NCBI RefSeq assembly: GCF_000003195.3
Contig: NC_012878.2
Span: 11,119,906-11,183,905 of the forward strand
Direction: 5' to 3'
Source: Sorghum bicolor
Lineage: Eukaryota > Streptophyta > Magnoliopsida > Poales > Poaceae
DNA length: 64,000 nucleotides
Shown in pieces: positions 52,284-63,684 of this stretch. The notes beneath the pieces are model-generated. The model made no database searches. It saw only the letters and a list, made by a program, of their open reading frames with translations, and was not told the origin of the DNA. The translations under genes were made by a program, and so were the position numbers. Within the stretch, counting starts at the first letter, position 1; the number at the start of each line of letters is the position of its first letter.

Positions 52284-52417
52284 ACATCACCCTACATAAA
52301 ATAAAATAGAAAGAATAACAGGGTAAAACTGTATGAGAGAATTGATAATCTCAATCATATTAGTGATGTGAATGATGACTCAAAATTCCATATTCATTCC
52401 TGATTAGTAATCAACTT

Positions 52418-52435
52418 TCCCCAGCAACGGCGCCA
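52418..52435 (-). other. Primer binding site of element B, tRNA-Asp type
   Basis: The plus strand reads TCCCCAGCAACGGCGCCA, the tRNA-Asp 3' end with one mismatch, 8 bp from the LTR remnant. Confidence 0.8.
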
Positions 52436-52443
52436 AAAATGCT

Positions 52444-52524
52444 TGTTGGACATTCTTAAGGTCATTACCAAAAGTAGACTCAGTTTTCCAATTGTGATAA
52501 CGGCGCCAAAAATGCCGAACCTAT
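52444..52524 (-). repeat. 5' LTR remnant of element B (81 bp)
   Basis: Matches the first 81 bp of the LTR at 45781 (plus-strand view, TGTTGGACATTCTTAAGG versus TGTTGGGCATTCTTAACA), then stops at the neighbour's LTR. CCTAT (52520-52524) is the expected left target duplication of that neighbour. Confidence 0.85.
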
Positions 52525-52945
52525 TGTTGACGGTCCTTAAGTACTAAAATTAATAATCAAATAAACATGAAAAAGGATCAATATGAAACAAACATCTAGA
52601 ATTAGGGTTTTATCTGACAGAATTCCACGAGCTTTGGTGTTTATCTATTTCTGCAGGGGTTTATCAGAAAATATGGAGAGAAGGCCCACATGTCATGTTT
52701 TCAACGAGATAATTACGTGCCGCGCAATTTTCCTCAATCTAGAAGGATCCAGAAGCCACGGGAACGAACGGGACGCGAATCGGGCTCGGGAGCTGGGCGG
52801 CCGCCCACCCCCCTTGGGCGCCCGCCCTGGCCAGGAAGCCAATCAGGACTCTGCTTCGGGGCAAGACTCCACCGACCTAAAGGATCAATCTAAACCATAC
52901 AATCTATGTCGGTTTGATCCAATGGCTCACGTTCACTTGAGGGGA

Positions 52946-52953
52946 CTATAAAA
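52946..52953 (+). promoter_or_regulatory. LTR TATA box (CTATAAAA) of element C
   Basis: In the context GGGGACTATAAAACCAGACC. The corresponding site in the middle LTR (60533-60540) reads CTGTAAAA. Confidence 0.65.
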
Positions 52954-53195
52954 CCAGACCCCCTGGCCCCTGGAGGAGGAGAGGAGAAATCATTATTCAG
53001 AGGTAGCCATCAAAGTTAGGGTTTAGATCTCTCTCCCACAGAGAATTAGAATTAGCTACTCCCTAATCCTTCAAGTTTAGAGGTTTGATTAGATAGCAAT
53101 TAGAGAAGTAGAGCACTACGCTCTGGATTCGGATCTTCGGTAATAAAGATTGGTATTATTCATATCTTTCTCTAATTCTTTGTTCTAATTGCATT

Positions 53196-53519
53196 ATGTC
53201 TCTAATTATTATGTTCTTAGTTTGCTCTAGTTCTATATTTGATATAGTTCTAATTGATAATGAGTTTATGTATAAGTTTGCAAAGCGCTTAGCTCTTGAC
53301 GCGAGGGAGTTAGGTGATAGATCACATGTGAGCGTGGTGCTTAGATGTTATTTATCTGCAAATGTATCCTATTGGCCGGGTCGTGTGGTAGTTCGCGATA
53401 GTGACAGCTTCGTTGATTCTTATATAGTCCACCCTCCGTTGATAGGACAGGCAGAACCGGTATTGTGGAGTAAGTCATGCGATGTTCTGATTTACTTTAT
53501 CAATGTTCCTTATACATGA
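53196..53519 (+). other. Open frame inside the first LTR of element C, 107 codons
   Basis: Shares VVRDSDSF(I/V)DSYIV and a following IGxAE with the LTR frames of element A, in the same phase. In that block most base changes are silent or conservative (CGT/CGC, ATT/GTT). The rest of the translation is divergent. No known family. Confidence 0.4.
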
Positions 53520-54047
53520 ATGAAGAGTCTTTTATGCTATATATGATCTTGTAGATAACTAGAGTAGATTATGACTTAGTAGTTAGTAGATAACTTAGAA
53601 TCCATTCTCTAGCTAATCCGACATCACCTACATATATGAGGAGTAGTCTATTTTCTAATCGCTGTGCTCTTTATCCCATGAACTTATACTTTATTATCAT
53701 TATCTTTATGGTTTACCCCCTGCTAAAGTATGTGACTGTGTGACGAGTTTCTTATTAGTAATCATGTTCTTGCAAGTTTATCTCTAGTCTATGCCTTGAT
53801 AGATTTTGCCCCTTTGATTTAATTCCATCTTCTTTAGATCCCTAGAGCAAAATTATAAATAACGATACCTGGAATACTTATCCTGGTGAAATGCTACAAT
53901 GAGGTGTTTTATCTGTGCGCTTGCGGATAGAATAGATTATTTTCTAGAGAGCCTTTACATTTATAAATACCTGTGTACACTCTGGCGCCATGCTAGGGAT
54001 GACAACCTAGTATCTAAGTGGTGTTAGCTAGTGTCAACAAGCATTTC

Positions 54048-54065
54048 TGGCGCCGTTGCCGGGGA
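54048..54065 (+). other. Primer binding site of element C, exact tRNA-Asp complement
   Basis: TGGCGCCGTTGCCGGGGA, 8 bp after the LTR, full 18-base match to the plant tRNA-Asp 3' end. Confidence 0.85.
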
Positions 54066-54384
54066 TCATTATAGGAATTATATGAGTCTCAGGAATAAGT
54101 CATAAAAGGGAACAAAAGGGTAATATTAAGGAAAGCCAGAAAATCAATCAAGGTTATTCATATAAAATATTAGACTAGACTATAGAGAAATAATTGCATA
54201 AAACAACTACTAAGTGAGGAATCATAACAAGGCACCGCTGCTTTGGCAGGTTCACCCTGTTGTTTTTCTATGTTTATATTTTTATACAGGGTATAACAGG
54301 ATTGACTTTGGATACATTCAACTCTTCATCATCAGAACCAAAGCAATCAAGAGAAGAAGAAGCTAGCTACCAATTGCTGAAGCT

Positions 54385-56097
54385 ATGGCACAAAAGACCT
54401 TGCAAGAATTCTCTGCTCCAAGTCTTGACAACATTCCAACTGGTCCAAGATTTGCAGTAGAAGAAGGAATACCTGAGTTTGAGCTCAAGTCAAGCCTCAT
54501 CAATTTGGTACAAGCTACACAATTCAGTGGAAAGGCACATGAAGATGCTAGTGCACACTTACAGAATTTCTTAGAGATTGGAAGCACAATCCACATCAAC
54601 GGAGTTGACAAAGACATCATACTGCTTCGCCTTTTTCCATTCTCACTAGAAGGAAAAGCGAGGAAGTGGTTCTACACTCATCAAGATAACATCAACAACT
54701 GGACGAACTTGTCAAATGCCTTTCTATCGAAGTTTTTCCCTATAGGCAAAACAAATGCCTTAAGAGGAAATATTGTCAGTTTCCAACAGTAGAAGACAGA
54801 AGCCATTTCAGAAGCATGGGAGCGTTTTCAAGGATAATATCAGATTGTCCTCACCATGGAATGGCCACATGGTTACTTATGCAGACCTTCTACCATGGAT
54901 TAACCCAGAAGACTCGTGAGTGCCTAGATGCATCTGCTAAAGGATCATTCTTGGAGCTTACAACTGGAAAAGCAGAGATACTTTTGGATAAGATAGCAGA
55001 AAATCAAAGCTGGTTCCAAGATAAAGCTCAACATTGTCATCAAACTGAAGAAATACCAGAAGAAGTAAATGCGTTATCAACTAAGATGGAAAATTTGCTC
55101 CATTGGATTGACCAGAGGGCCAAGTTCAAAGAAGATCAAAGGGCCATTGAGACAACATACAAATATCAACCAACTTCAAGTCAACCCAATAGCAAAGGTA
55201 AAGAATATAACTACTAGAGGAGGTAAAGCCACCAGAGATCCACCATACCCAAAAGAGAAACAAAGAACATCAGCACCAGTGCAACCAGCAGTGATAGAAG
55301 AAGAAAGCCCAGTTGAAGCAGAAGATCTGCTACAACCACCAAGAACTGGAGAAATGAGGAAAGATTTTTACGACACCAACTATTTGCCATTTCCCAGAAG
55401 AAACAGAGGACTGCAGTCGGATGAGCAGTTTGGTAAGTTTGTAGAGGTCATTCAGAAATTATATGTCAACATACCTCCGCTCGATGCCATACAAGTACCT
55501 ACATATGCAAAGTACATCAGAGATATTCTTAACAAGAAGAGGCCACTGCCCACCACTGAGGTTATCAAGCTGACAGAAGAATGTAGTGCGGCCATCCTCA
55601 ACAAGCCACCAAAGAAGAAGGAAGATCCAGGATGCCCCACTATTGATTGCTCGATCGGAAACCAACACTTTAACAATGCACTTTGTGATCTCGGAGCAAG
55701 TGTCAGTGTGATGCCAGCATCAGTCTACAAAAAGCTTGATCATGCAGCCGTAGAACCAACATCAATGTGTCTACAACTAGCGGATCAATCGGTTCGACAC
55801 CCGTTGGGCATCGCCGAGAACATTCCAGTCAAGATCAGAGATTTCCTTGTGCCAGTAGACTTCGTAGTACTGGACATGAGTCCTGACTCAAAAGTATCCA
55901 TCATCCTTGGAAGGCCATTTCTGAGCACTGCCAATGCCCACATTGATGTCGGAAAAGGAGAAATCAAGTTCAACATAAACGGTCAAGAAGAACACTTCAC
56001 ATTCAAACCCAGACCAGAGAGAGACTCTACAGTGAAGGAAGTTCAAGAAGAACCACTGGAGACACCATCTCCGGAGGAAGGAAACTCAGAAGATTAA
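54385..56097 (+). pseudogene. Element C gag-protease, one stop and two compensating frameshifts
   Basis: Gag starts MAQKTLQEFSAPSLDNIPTG, matching residue 53 onward of the element A gag. TAG at 54790, a frameshift near 54830 and a return to the first frame near 55200. Downstream part: ITTRGGKATRDPPYP, then a single retropepsin domain with CDLGASVSVMP and SIILGRPFLSTANAHID, ending at TAA 56097. D-L-G-A is the usual Athila-type active-site form. No CCHC knuckle is visible, so part of gag is probably deleted near 55190. Confidence 0.82.
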
Positions 56098-57002
56098 AAG
56101 ATTTGGAGGTCTAGCTTGGGGGACCTAAAAATCCCAAACCCTCACCGGGAGGTAAATCGGTATTTATCCGCATTATTTTTCTCTCTCATATTTAAATTCT
56201 TGCATAATTAATTCTTGCATTAGTCATATATATTCATAGCATTATTATAATAATCAAAAAAGCCCCATATAAATAATATTCGTGGTGTGTAACAACCCAT
56301 ATTTATTAATTATTGTGGAGGCACAAAAATATTTTCCAATATCATTTTCATTAAGTTTCAATTCTCATAGATTTTCCTGCATTATATTTATATTGATCTT
56401 CTAGAAGCATGACCCACACTCCTTGGGTCCCACATGTCATACACTTCACCTCACATACATCCCATCATATAATTTCATCCACCAATATGTTTCCACTCAC
56501 CTGACATCTTTCCACCGTCCAACCACCACCAACACAATATTATTCTGCGTGAGATCAAAGCAAGGAAGCAAGTGGAGGAGGCACACCCAGGATGGACACC
56601 AGGGGTGGGCGCCCGCCCACCTACCTTGGGCGCCCGCCCTGTCCCCTGCTCAGCCTATAAAAGGCCACCTCCAGCTCTCCTTCTCTTCACACAAACACTT
56701 TAGAAAACCACACAAATCTCAGTTTCCCGAGAAGGAGCTTTTGTAGTGAAGACAAGAGAGTAGAGAGAAAGAGGAGAGTGGAAGGGAAGGTTGGAGTTCT
56801 TTTGAGAAAGTGATTGTCACCTAGCAAATAGTGATCCCGCTGTCCAAGCGGAAGTAAAAGTTGTTTAGGGGGAGGCTCTACCAAAATAGAAACTTGTCTT
56901 GAACGATTAACCCCTGGACTACTGACACTCCGGACAGCTGACCACTAACATTTTATCTCACATTTTCCACCAGTTGTGTTTTTGCCAACTTTTGTTTGCA
57001 GG
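56098..57002 (+). other. Spacer between protease and second ORF of element C
   Basis: Starts with a polypurine-like GCTTGGGGGAC (56114-56124). Contains an LTR-promoter-like module at 56607-56664. The transcript leader from there would be about 310 nt before ATG 57003. No other coding feature. Confidence 0.5.
56607..56664 (+). promoter_or_regulatory. Possible internal promoter of element C (bipartite GC box plus TATA)
   Basis: GGGCGCCCGCCCACC, then TTGGGCGCCCGCCCTG, then CTATAAAAGG at 56655-56664. The same bipartite box (GGGCGGCCGCCCACC / TTGGGCGCCCGCCCTG, 52795-52830) precedes the LTR TATA box. Position upstream of the second ORF suggests a separate transcript. Prediction only. Confidence 0.45.
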
Positions 57003-58559
57003 ATGTTTAAGAAGGTGAAAAATGCAGGGAAGGCTCTCAAGGACCTTGGTACAAGGAGTTCCGCCCGACACTCCTCACAGCCATCAGAGATGAGCGTCGA
57101 CCCGACACCCACACAAGCTCCATCATCTTCATCAGGCCAGCAAGTCAAGGTCCTTCTCAAGATAGGAGACCTTGGACTGAAGACTCGAAGAGAGAAGGAA
57201 GTCTATCAGCAATTGAAGAACAAAGATTTCATTCACACCCCTACTATCGATCCAATCCTACTACGAGAAACAGGTATGGACACTGAATTTGACTTAATTT
57301 TTCAGATGATGGGTTGGACAAATTTTTGGAATATAACTGAGCTGGGTTCTCTTCTTCTCACCCTCGAATTTCTTTGCACTTTACAATACTATGAGGGGGG
57401 AATTGCTTTTCGGATGTTTAAACAGGAAATTATGTTATCTTGGAGAGAGCTGAGCGACCATCTTGGTTTCTCTTCAAGATGCATCCTGAACATTGACTCC
57501 GATTTATCCAATTTTGAGAGACACCAGTTTTGGAGAGAAATATCTAGAGATAATTTTTACAGTCAAGTCCGAACCAGTGACATGGAACACCCCACTCTTA
57601 GGATGTTTCACAAATGGCTTGGGTACAATCTTATCTATCGCGATGATATTAGGAAAGTAAGAGTAGGAGATTTATAACTTTTATATGCTGCTATTAGTAA
57701 AGTACCTACTTCACCTGTTACACTATTAGTTTCACATTGGCTTAGTATACCTAGTCTTCAGGGACCAGTAGGATGTACTTCACTTATCACTCGTCTAGCC
57801 ACTAATCTTCACTTACTAGAAAACTCATCGTTGGACTTCATAGAAGAATTAAGAATTTATCATGGCTATGACACATTTAGACAAGCTCGGATGTTAAAGA
57901 AAGAGGGGAATATAATGTATATGCTGTATGATGATAAAGGCAAGATTCGGTTACCTAACCCGAACCCTGGCCTCTACTCTGTGCAAAACTTTTTGATTGA
58001 GATTGCAGCAACACCAGTGAACCAGAGAACTCCACAGCGAGTGGCATCTGAAAGGATAACCAATCACCGAGAACACACTTGGTATGGAGCTGACCCTGGA
58101 CCAGAAGAAGCAGCACACCTGCATTATTGCGATTACAATCCACGAGTCCTTCGAGACCCATGGGCTCGTCATGCGCAACCACAAGAGCCAACAGAGGAGA
58201 CATGGCCGGAGAGCCAAGATCACCAGTGGACAAACCCGCCTTTTCATACGGGCAGGTACTCCACTGATCCATATGGAGCTTCAGGATCCAGACCTCCACC
58301 CCAATTTGATGCAGGACGATACTCCGACGCCTCCTACGCCTTCACGAATGACTACTATCAAGAGGCCGATGCTTTCTTCACTCGTACCGACAACACCCTC
58401 CTCGACATCCAGAACACGCAAGCAGAACATGGAAGACTCCTGGAAGAGCAACAAAAATGGAACCAGGACCATGCCGCTGCGGTACAAGAGCTGAGACAAG
58501 ATACAACAACAATGAACGATAACATCACAACCATGATGCGGTTCTGGAACATCGGGTAA
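57003..58559 (+). pseudogene. Second ORF of element C (ATHILA ORF1-like), one internal stop
   Basis: From ATG 57003 (MFKKVKNAGKALKDLG) one phase is open to TAA 58557-58559 except for a TAA at 57675-57677, giving 519 codons. The first half has YEGGIAFRMFKQEIMLSWRE and LSDHLGFSSRC, which resemble the plant retrotransposon family annotated as ATHILA ORF1. The C-terminal third is acidic/aromatic, ending in a likely coiled coil (HGRLLEEQQKWNQDHAAAVQ). Role unknown. I see no signal peptide or membrane anchor, so I do not call it env-like. An upstream in-frame ATG at 56976 is less likely because the leader would encode an unrelated start. Confidence 0.65.
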
Positions 58560-60098
58560 GACCCACGTCAACATCCAGCTTGGGGGAGTTCCTCCCTAAT
58601 TTATCAAGTAAGTTTTTATTTGCTCTTCTTATTTATTCTATTTTGTCTTAGTATTTAATTTATCTTAAAAGGAAAAAACTTAAAAAACCAAATAAATATT
58701 TTCTTACTTTAATTTACTGCACTTTATAAACATGAAAACAAAATAAAAAGAGTGTGTAGATAAGTGTGCTTATTTTTCTGCTAAGCTTAATCTCTAGAAA
58801 AATAAAAAGACCAAAAAGATGCATGATGAAAATGATGGATAGTTGCTCTGTTTGCTTACTTACAAGTACCTAGCTTTTATATTAGAATTCTTCCAGGAAT
58901 TACTAAAACTAAAAATTACTATCTTTGGGAAGCATAAAACTAAAGTCTAGGTAAGCGAAAGGCATGATATAAAGTTGAGCTACTGTTTATCTTGTTCCTA
59001 CTACACCAAGTTCTAGAGATTTATTTTGAAAACTTACAAATCACATGATGAGTTCCTAGTATACAAAACTACCTACCACAGCCATACTTGCTATAACATA
59101 TTTTGCTATATTTACATTGAGTTTGATCGAGCTGTGTAGACCCTAAGGAGCTTTTCATGTGGTTAAATTAAGATATTCACTTGCACACATCTACCACAGC
59201 ATTCATCGTCAATCATTAAAATTGCTAAAAATATTATCACTCACTGTCCCGAATATTGTTATTCTCTCTCTCTAAAAAGATTCAATGCAGAAGAGGCATG
59301 GGTTATGCAAAAATATACGAGGAAATAAAAAGGGGCAAGTGCCCGGAACCTCGAAAAAGAAAGAAAAAGAGTGAGACGAGAGGTAAAAATGGACAAGTGT
59401 CCGAAGTAGAATTAGGGGTACAAAGATGCCCACTTGAGCGGAAAAAATGGACAAGTGTCCGACAGTAGAATTAGGGGTATCTACTACCCACCTGAAAAAA
59501 AAGAAGAGAAAGAAAAGATAGCCCATGTTCTCCAAAAGTAAAGATCAAAGAAGAGGAGAGATAGCAATATGAGGAGCAATGAGAACTAAATTTTATTATC
59601 ACTTATGCATTTTCACCATCATTATCATTTACTCCATCACACATGCACATCTTGATTTAATTATATGCTGAGTTCCTTTGGATCCATGGCTCGATTAGAC
59701 AACATATGTATGAGCTGTTTTCCACTCCTATGAGCTCCACTTAAATATTCTATTAGCTATAGGTAAGTGACATTATGGTAAGGATCCACAAATACCACAT
59801 ATAGAGAGACTTGAGAGATCATTGCTGGGAACTCTGAGTTTTATTTTGAAAACTTATGAAAAACTCTGGAACAAAGGTGAAGTATAGACAAGAGGGATAG
59901 TGCTTGACTTAACTATTTTGTCTTTTGATTACTTAAGATTTAAGTGCAGGTACTAAACTCCATAACACTTCACTCTAATCTGGAAGAATTTTTATGTAAA
60001 AGCATGTGTACCTGTCAGGAAAGAAAACATCGAAGCAACTCCTGATCCGTCTGAGTTTAGCTGTTTGCTCAGGGACGAGCAAAGGGTAAGCTTGGGTA
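58560..60098 (+). other. Noncoding 3' internal region of element C
   Basis: Has a polypurine-like GCTTGGGGGAG at 58578-58588. Blocks shared with elements A and B include AGCTGTGTAGACCC (about 59125) and GACAAGTGTCCGA, here present twice (59392 and 59449) as an imperfect tandem repeat. No gene seen. Confidence 0.6.
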
Positions 60099-60111
60099 GC
60101 TTGGGGGAGTT
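60099..60111 (+). other. Polypurine tract of element C (partly duplicated)
   Basis: GCTTGGGGGAGTT abuts the LTR. Directly before it AAGCTTGGGTA (60088-60098) looks like a partial copy of the same tract. Confidence 0.7.
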
Positions 60112-61626
60112 TGTTGACGGTCCTTAAGTACTAAAATTAATAATCAAATAAACATGAAAAAGGATCAATATGAAACAAACATCTAGAATTAGGGTTTTAT
60201 CTGACAGAATTCCACGAGCTTTGATGTTTATCTATTTCTGCAGGGGTTTATCAGAAAATATGGAGAGAAGGCCCACATGTCATGTTTACAACGAGATAAT
60301 TACGTGCCGCGCAATTTTCCTCAATCTAGAAGGATCCAGAAGCCACGGGAACGAACGGGACGCGAATCGGGCTCGGGAGCTGGGCGGCCGCCCACCCCCC
60401 TTGGGCGCCCGCCCTGGCCAGGAAGCCAATCAGGACTCTGCTTCGGGGCAAGACTCCACTGACCTAAAGGATCAATCTAAACCATACAATCTATGTCGGT
60501 TTGATCCAATGGCTCACGTTCACTTGAGGGGACTGTAAAACCAGACCCCCTGGCCCCTGGAGGAGGAGAGGAGAAATCATTATTCAGAGGTAGCCATCAA
60601 AGTTTGGGTTTAGATCTCTCTCCCACAGAGAATTAGAATTAGCTACTCCCTAATTCTTCAAGTTTAGAGGTTTGATTAGATAGCAATTAGAGAAGTAGAG
60701 CACTACGCTCTGGATTCGGATCTTCGGTAATAAAGATTGGTATTATTCATATCTTTCTCTAATTCTTTGTTCTAATTGCATTATGTCTCTAATTATTATG
60801 TTCTTAGTTTGCTCTAGTTCTATATTTGATATAGTTCTAATTGATAATGAGTTTATGTATAAGTTTGCAAAGCGCTTAGCTCTTGACGCGAGGGAGTTAG
60901 GTGATAGATCACATGTGAGCGTGGTGCTTAGATGTTATTTATCTGCAAATGTATCCTATTGGCCGGGTCGTGTGGTAGTTCGCGATAGTGACAGCTTCGT
61001 TGATTCTTATATAGTCCACCCTCCGTTGATAGGACAGGCAGAACCGGTATTGTGGAGTAAGTCATGCGATGTTCTGATTTACTTTATCAATGTTCCTTAT
61101 ACATGAATGAAGAGTCTTTTATGCTATATATGATCTTGTAGATAACTAGAGTAGATTATGACTTAGTAGTTAGTAGATAACTTAGAATCCATTCTCTAGC
61201 TAATCCGACATCACCTACATATATGAGGAGTAGTCTATTTTCTAATCGCTGTGCTCTTTATCCCATGAACTTATACTTTATTATCATTATCTTTACGGTT
61301 TACCCCCTGCTAAAGTATGTGACTGTGTGACGAGTTTCTTATTAGTAATCATGTTCTTGCAAGTTTATCTCTAGTCTATGCCTTGATAGATTTTGCCCCT
61401 TTGATTTAATTCCATCTTCTTTAGATCCCTAGAGCAAAATTATAAATAACGATACCTGGAATACTTATCCTAGTGAAATGCTACAATGAGGTGTTTTATC
61501 TGTGCGCTTGCGGATAGAATAGATTATTTTCTAGAGAGCCTTTACATTTATAAATACCTGTGTACACTCTGGCGCCATGCTAGGGATGACAACCTAGTAT
61601 CTAAGTGGTGTTAGCTAGTGTCAACA
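60112..61626 (+). repeat. Middle (shared) LTR of element C
   Basis: Eight differences from 52525-54039 by eye, same length. It serves as 3' LTR of the first unit and 5' LTR of the second. Its TATA box is changed from CTATAAAA to CTGTAAAA. Confidence 0.92.
60783..61106 (+). other. Open frame inside the middle LTR of element C
   Basis: Translation identical to 53196-53519 although the LTRs differ elsewhere. Confidence 0.4.
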
Positions 61627-61634
61627 AGCATTTC

Positions 61635-61652
61635 TGGCGCCGTTGCCGGGGA
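61635..61652 (+). other. Primer binding site of the second element C unit
   Basis: Exact tRNA-Asp complement, same spacing as at 54048. Confidence 0.85.
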
Positions 61653-61971
61653 TCATTATAGGAATTATATGAGTCTCAGGAATAAGTCATAAAAGGGAAC
61701 AAAAGGGTAATATTAAGGAAAGCCAGAAAATCAATCAAGGTTATTCATATAAAATATTAGACTAGACTATAGAGAAATAATTGCATAAAACAACTACTAA
61801 GTGAGGAATCATAACAAGGCACCGCTGCTTTGGCAGGTTCACCCTGTTGTTTTTCTATGTTTATATTTTTATACAGGGTATAACAGGATTGACTTTGGAT
61901 ACATTCAACTCTTCATCATCAGAACCAAAGCAATCAAGAGAAGAAGAAGCTAGCTACCAATTGCTGAAGCT

Positions 61972-63684
61972 ATGGCACAAAAGACCTTGCAAGAATTCTC
62001 TGCTCCAAGTCTTGACAACATTCCAACTGGTCCAAGATTTGCAGTAGAAGAAGGAATACCTGAGTTTGAGCTCAAGTCAAGCCTCATCAATTTGGTACAA
62101 GCTACACAATTCAGTGGAAAGGCACATGAAGATGCTAGTGCACACTTACAGAATTTCTTAGAGATTGGAAGCACAATCCACATCAACGGAGTTGACAAAG
62201 ACATCATACTGCTTCGCCTTTTTCCATTCTCACTAGAAGGAAAAGCGAGGAAGTGGTTCTACACTCATCAAGATAACATCAACAACTGGACGAACTTGTC
62301 AAATGCCTTTCTATCGAAGTTTTTCCCTATAGGCAAAACAAATGCCTTAAGAGGAAATATTGTCAGTTTCCAACAGTAGAAGACAGAAGCCATTTCAGAA
62401 GCATGGGAGCGTTTTCAAGGATAATATCAGATTGTCCTCACCATGGAATGGCCACATGGTTACTTATGCAGACCTTCTACCATGGATTAACCCAGAAGAC
62501 TCGTGAGTGCCTAGATGCATCTGCTAAAGGATCATTCTTGGAGCTTACAACTGGAAAAGCAGAGATACTTTTGGATAAGATAGCAGAAAATCAAAGCTGG
62601 TTCCAAGATAAAGCTCAACATTGTCATCAAACTGAAGAAATACCAGAAGAAGTAAATGCGTTATCAACTAAGATGGAAAATTTGCTCCATTGGATTAACG
62701 AGAGGGCCAAGTTCAAAGAAGATCAAAGGGCCATTGAGACAACATACAAATATCAACCAACTTCAAGTCAACCCAATAGCAAAGGTAAAGAATATAACTA
62801 CTAGAGGAGGTAAAGCCACCAGAGATCCACCATACCCAAAAGAGAAACAAAGAACATCAGCACCAGTGCAACCAGCAGTGATAGAAGAAGAAAGCCCAGT
62901 TGAAGCAGAAGATCTGCTACAACCACCAAGAACTGGAGAAATGAGGAAAGATTTTTACGACACCAACTATTTGCCATTTCCCAGAAGAAACAGAGGACTG
63001 CAGTCGGATGAGCAGTTTGGTAAGTTTGTAGAGGTCATTCAGAAATTATATGTCAACATACCTCCGCTCGATGCCATACAAGTACCTACATATGCAAAGT
63101 ACATCAGAGATATTCTTAACAAGAAGAGGCCACTGCCCACCACTGAGGTTATCAAGCTGACAGAAGAATGTAGTGCGGCCATCCTCAACAAGCCACCAAA
63201 GAAGAAGGAAGATCCAGGATGCCCCACTATTGATTGCTCGATCGGAAACCAACACTTTAACAATGCACTTTGTGATCTCGGAGCAAGTGTCAGTGTGATG
63301 CCAGCATCAGTCTACAAAAAGCTTGATCATGCAGCCGTAGAACCAACATCAATGTGTCTACAACTAGCGGATCAATCGGTTCGACACCCGTTGGGCATCG
63401 CCGAGAACATTCCAGTCAAGATCAGAGATTTCCTTGTGCCAGTAGACTTCGTAGTACTGGACATGAGTCCTGACTCAAAAGTATCCATCATCCTTGGAAG
63501 GCCATTTCTGAGCACTGCCAATGCCCACATTGATGTCGGAAAAGGAGAAATCAAGTTCAACATAAACGGTCAAGAAGAACACTTCACATTCAAACCCAGA
63601 CCAGAGAGAGACTCTACAGTGAAGGAAGTTCAAGAAGAACCACTGGAGACACCATCTCCGGAGGAAGGAAACTCAGAAGATTAA
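61972..63684 (+). pseudogene. Second copy of element C gag-protease, same lesions
   Basis: TAG at 62377 and the frameshifts correspond exactly to those of 54385-56097. The only residue changes I see are D-to-N and Q-to-E near 62697-62702 (WIDQRAKF versus WINERAKF). Identical lesions show that duplication followed inactivation. Confidence 0.85.

Larger units (their letters stand above)
45781..52524 (-). mobile_element. Athila-like retrotransposon, gag-protease only (element B), 5' LTR interrupted
   Basis: Same organisation and close sequence relation to element A, in opposite orientation: 5' LTR remnant (52524-52444), tRNA-Asp primer site, gag with two protease domains, noncoding region, polypurine tract (AAGCTTGGGGAGT, rc of 47428-47440), 3' LTR. 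The 5' LTR stops after 81 bp where the tandem element at 52525 begins; its remainder should be right of the window. Confidence 0.9.
52525..54039 (+). repeat. First LTR of element C (1,515 bp)
   Basis: TGTTGACGGTCCTTAAG to TAGTGTCAACA. Contains a bipartite GC box (52795-52830), a TATA box and the LTR open frame. Confidence 0.93.

Noticed and set aside
52583..52951. 122-codon LTR frame upstream of and across the TATA box (also 60170-60538, 20134-20394, 47045-47377)
   Set aside because: Spans the promoter rather than following it. Low-complexity Arg/Pro/Gly translation from the GC box.
57003..58559. Second ORF of element C as an env-like glycoprotein
   Set aside because: No signal peptide, no hydrophobic anchor and no Cys-rich ectodomain are visible. 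The resemblance is to ATHILA ORF1.
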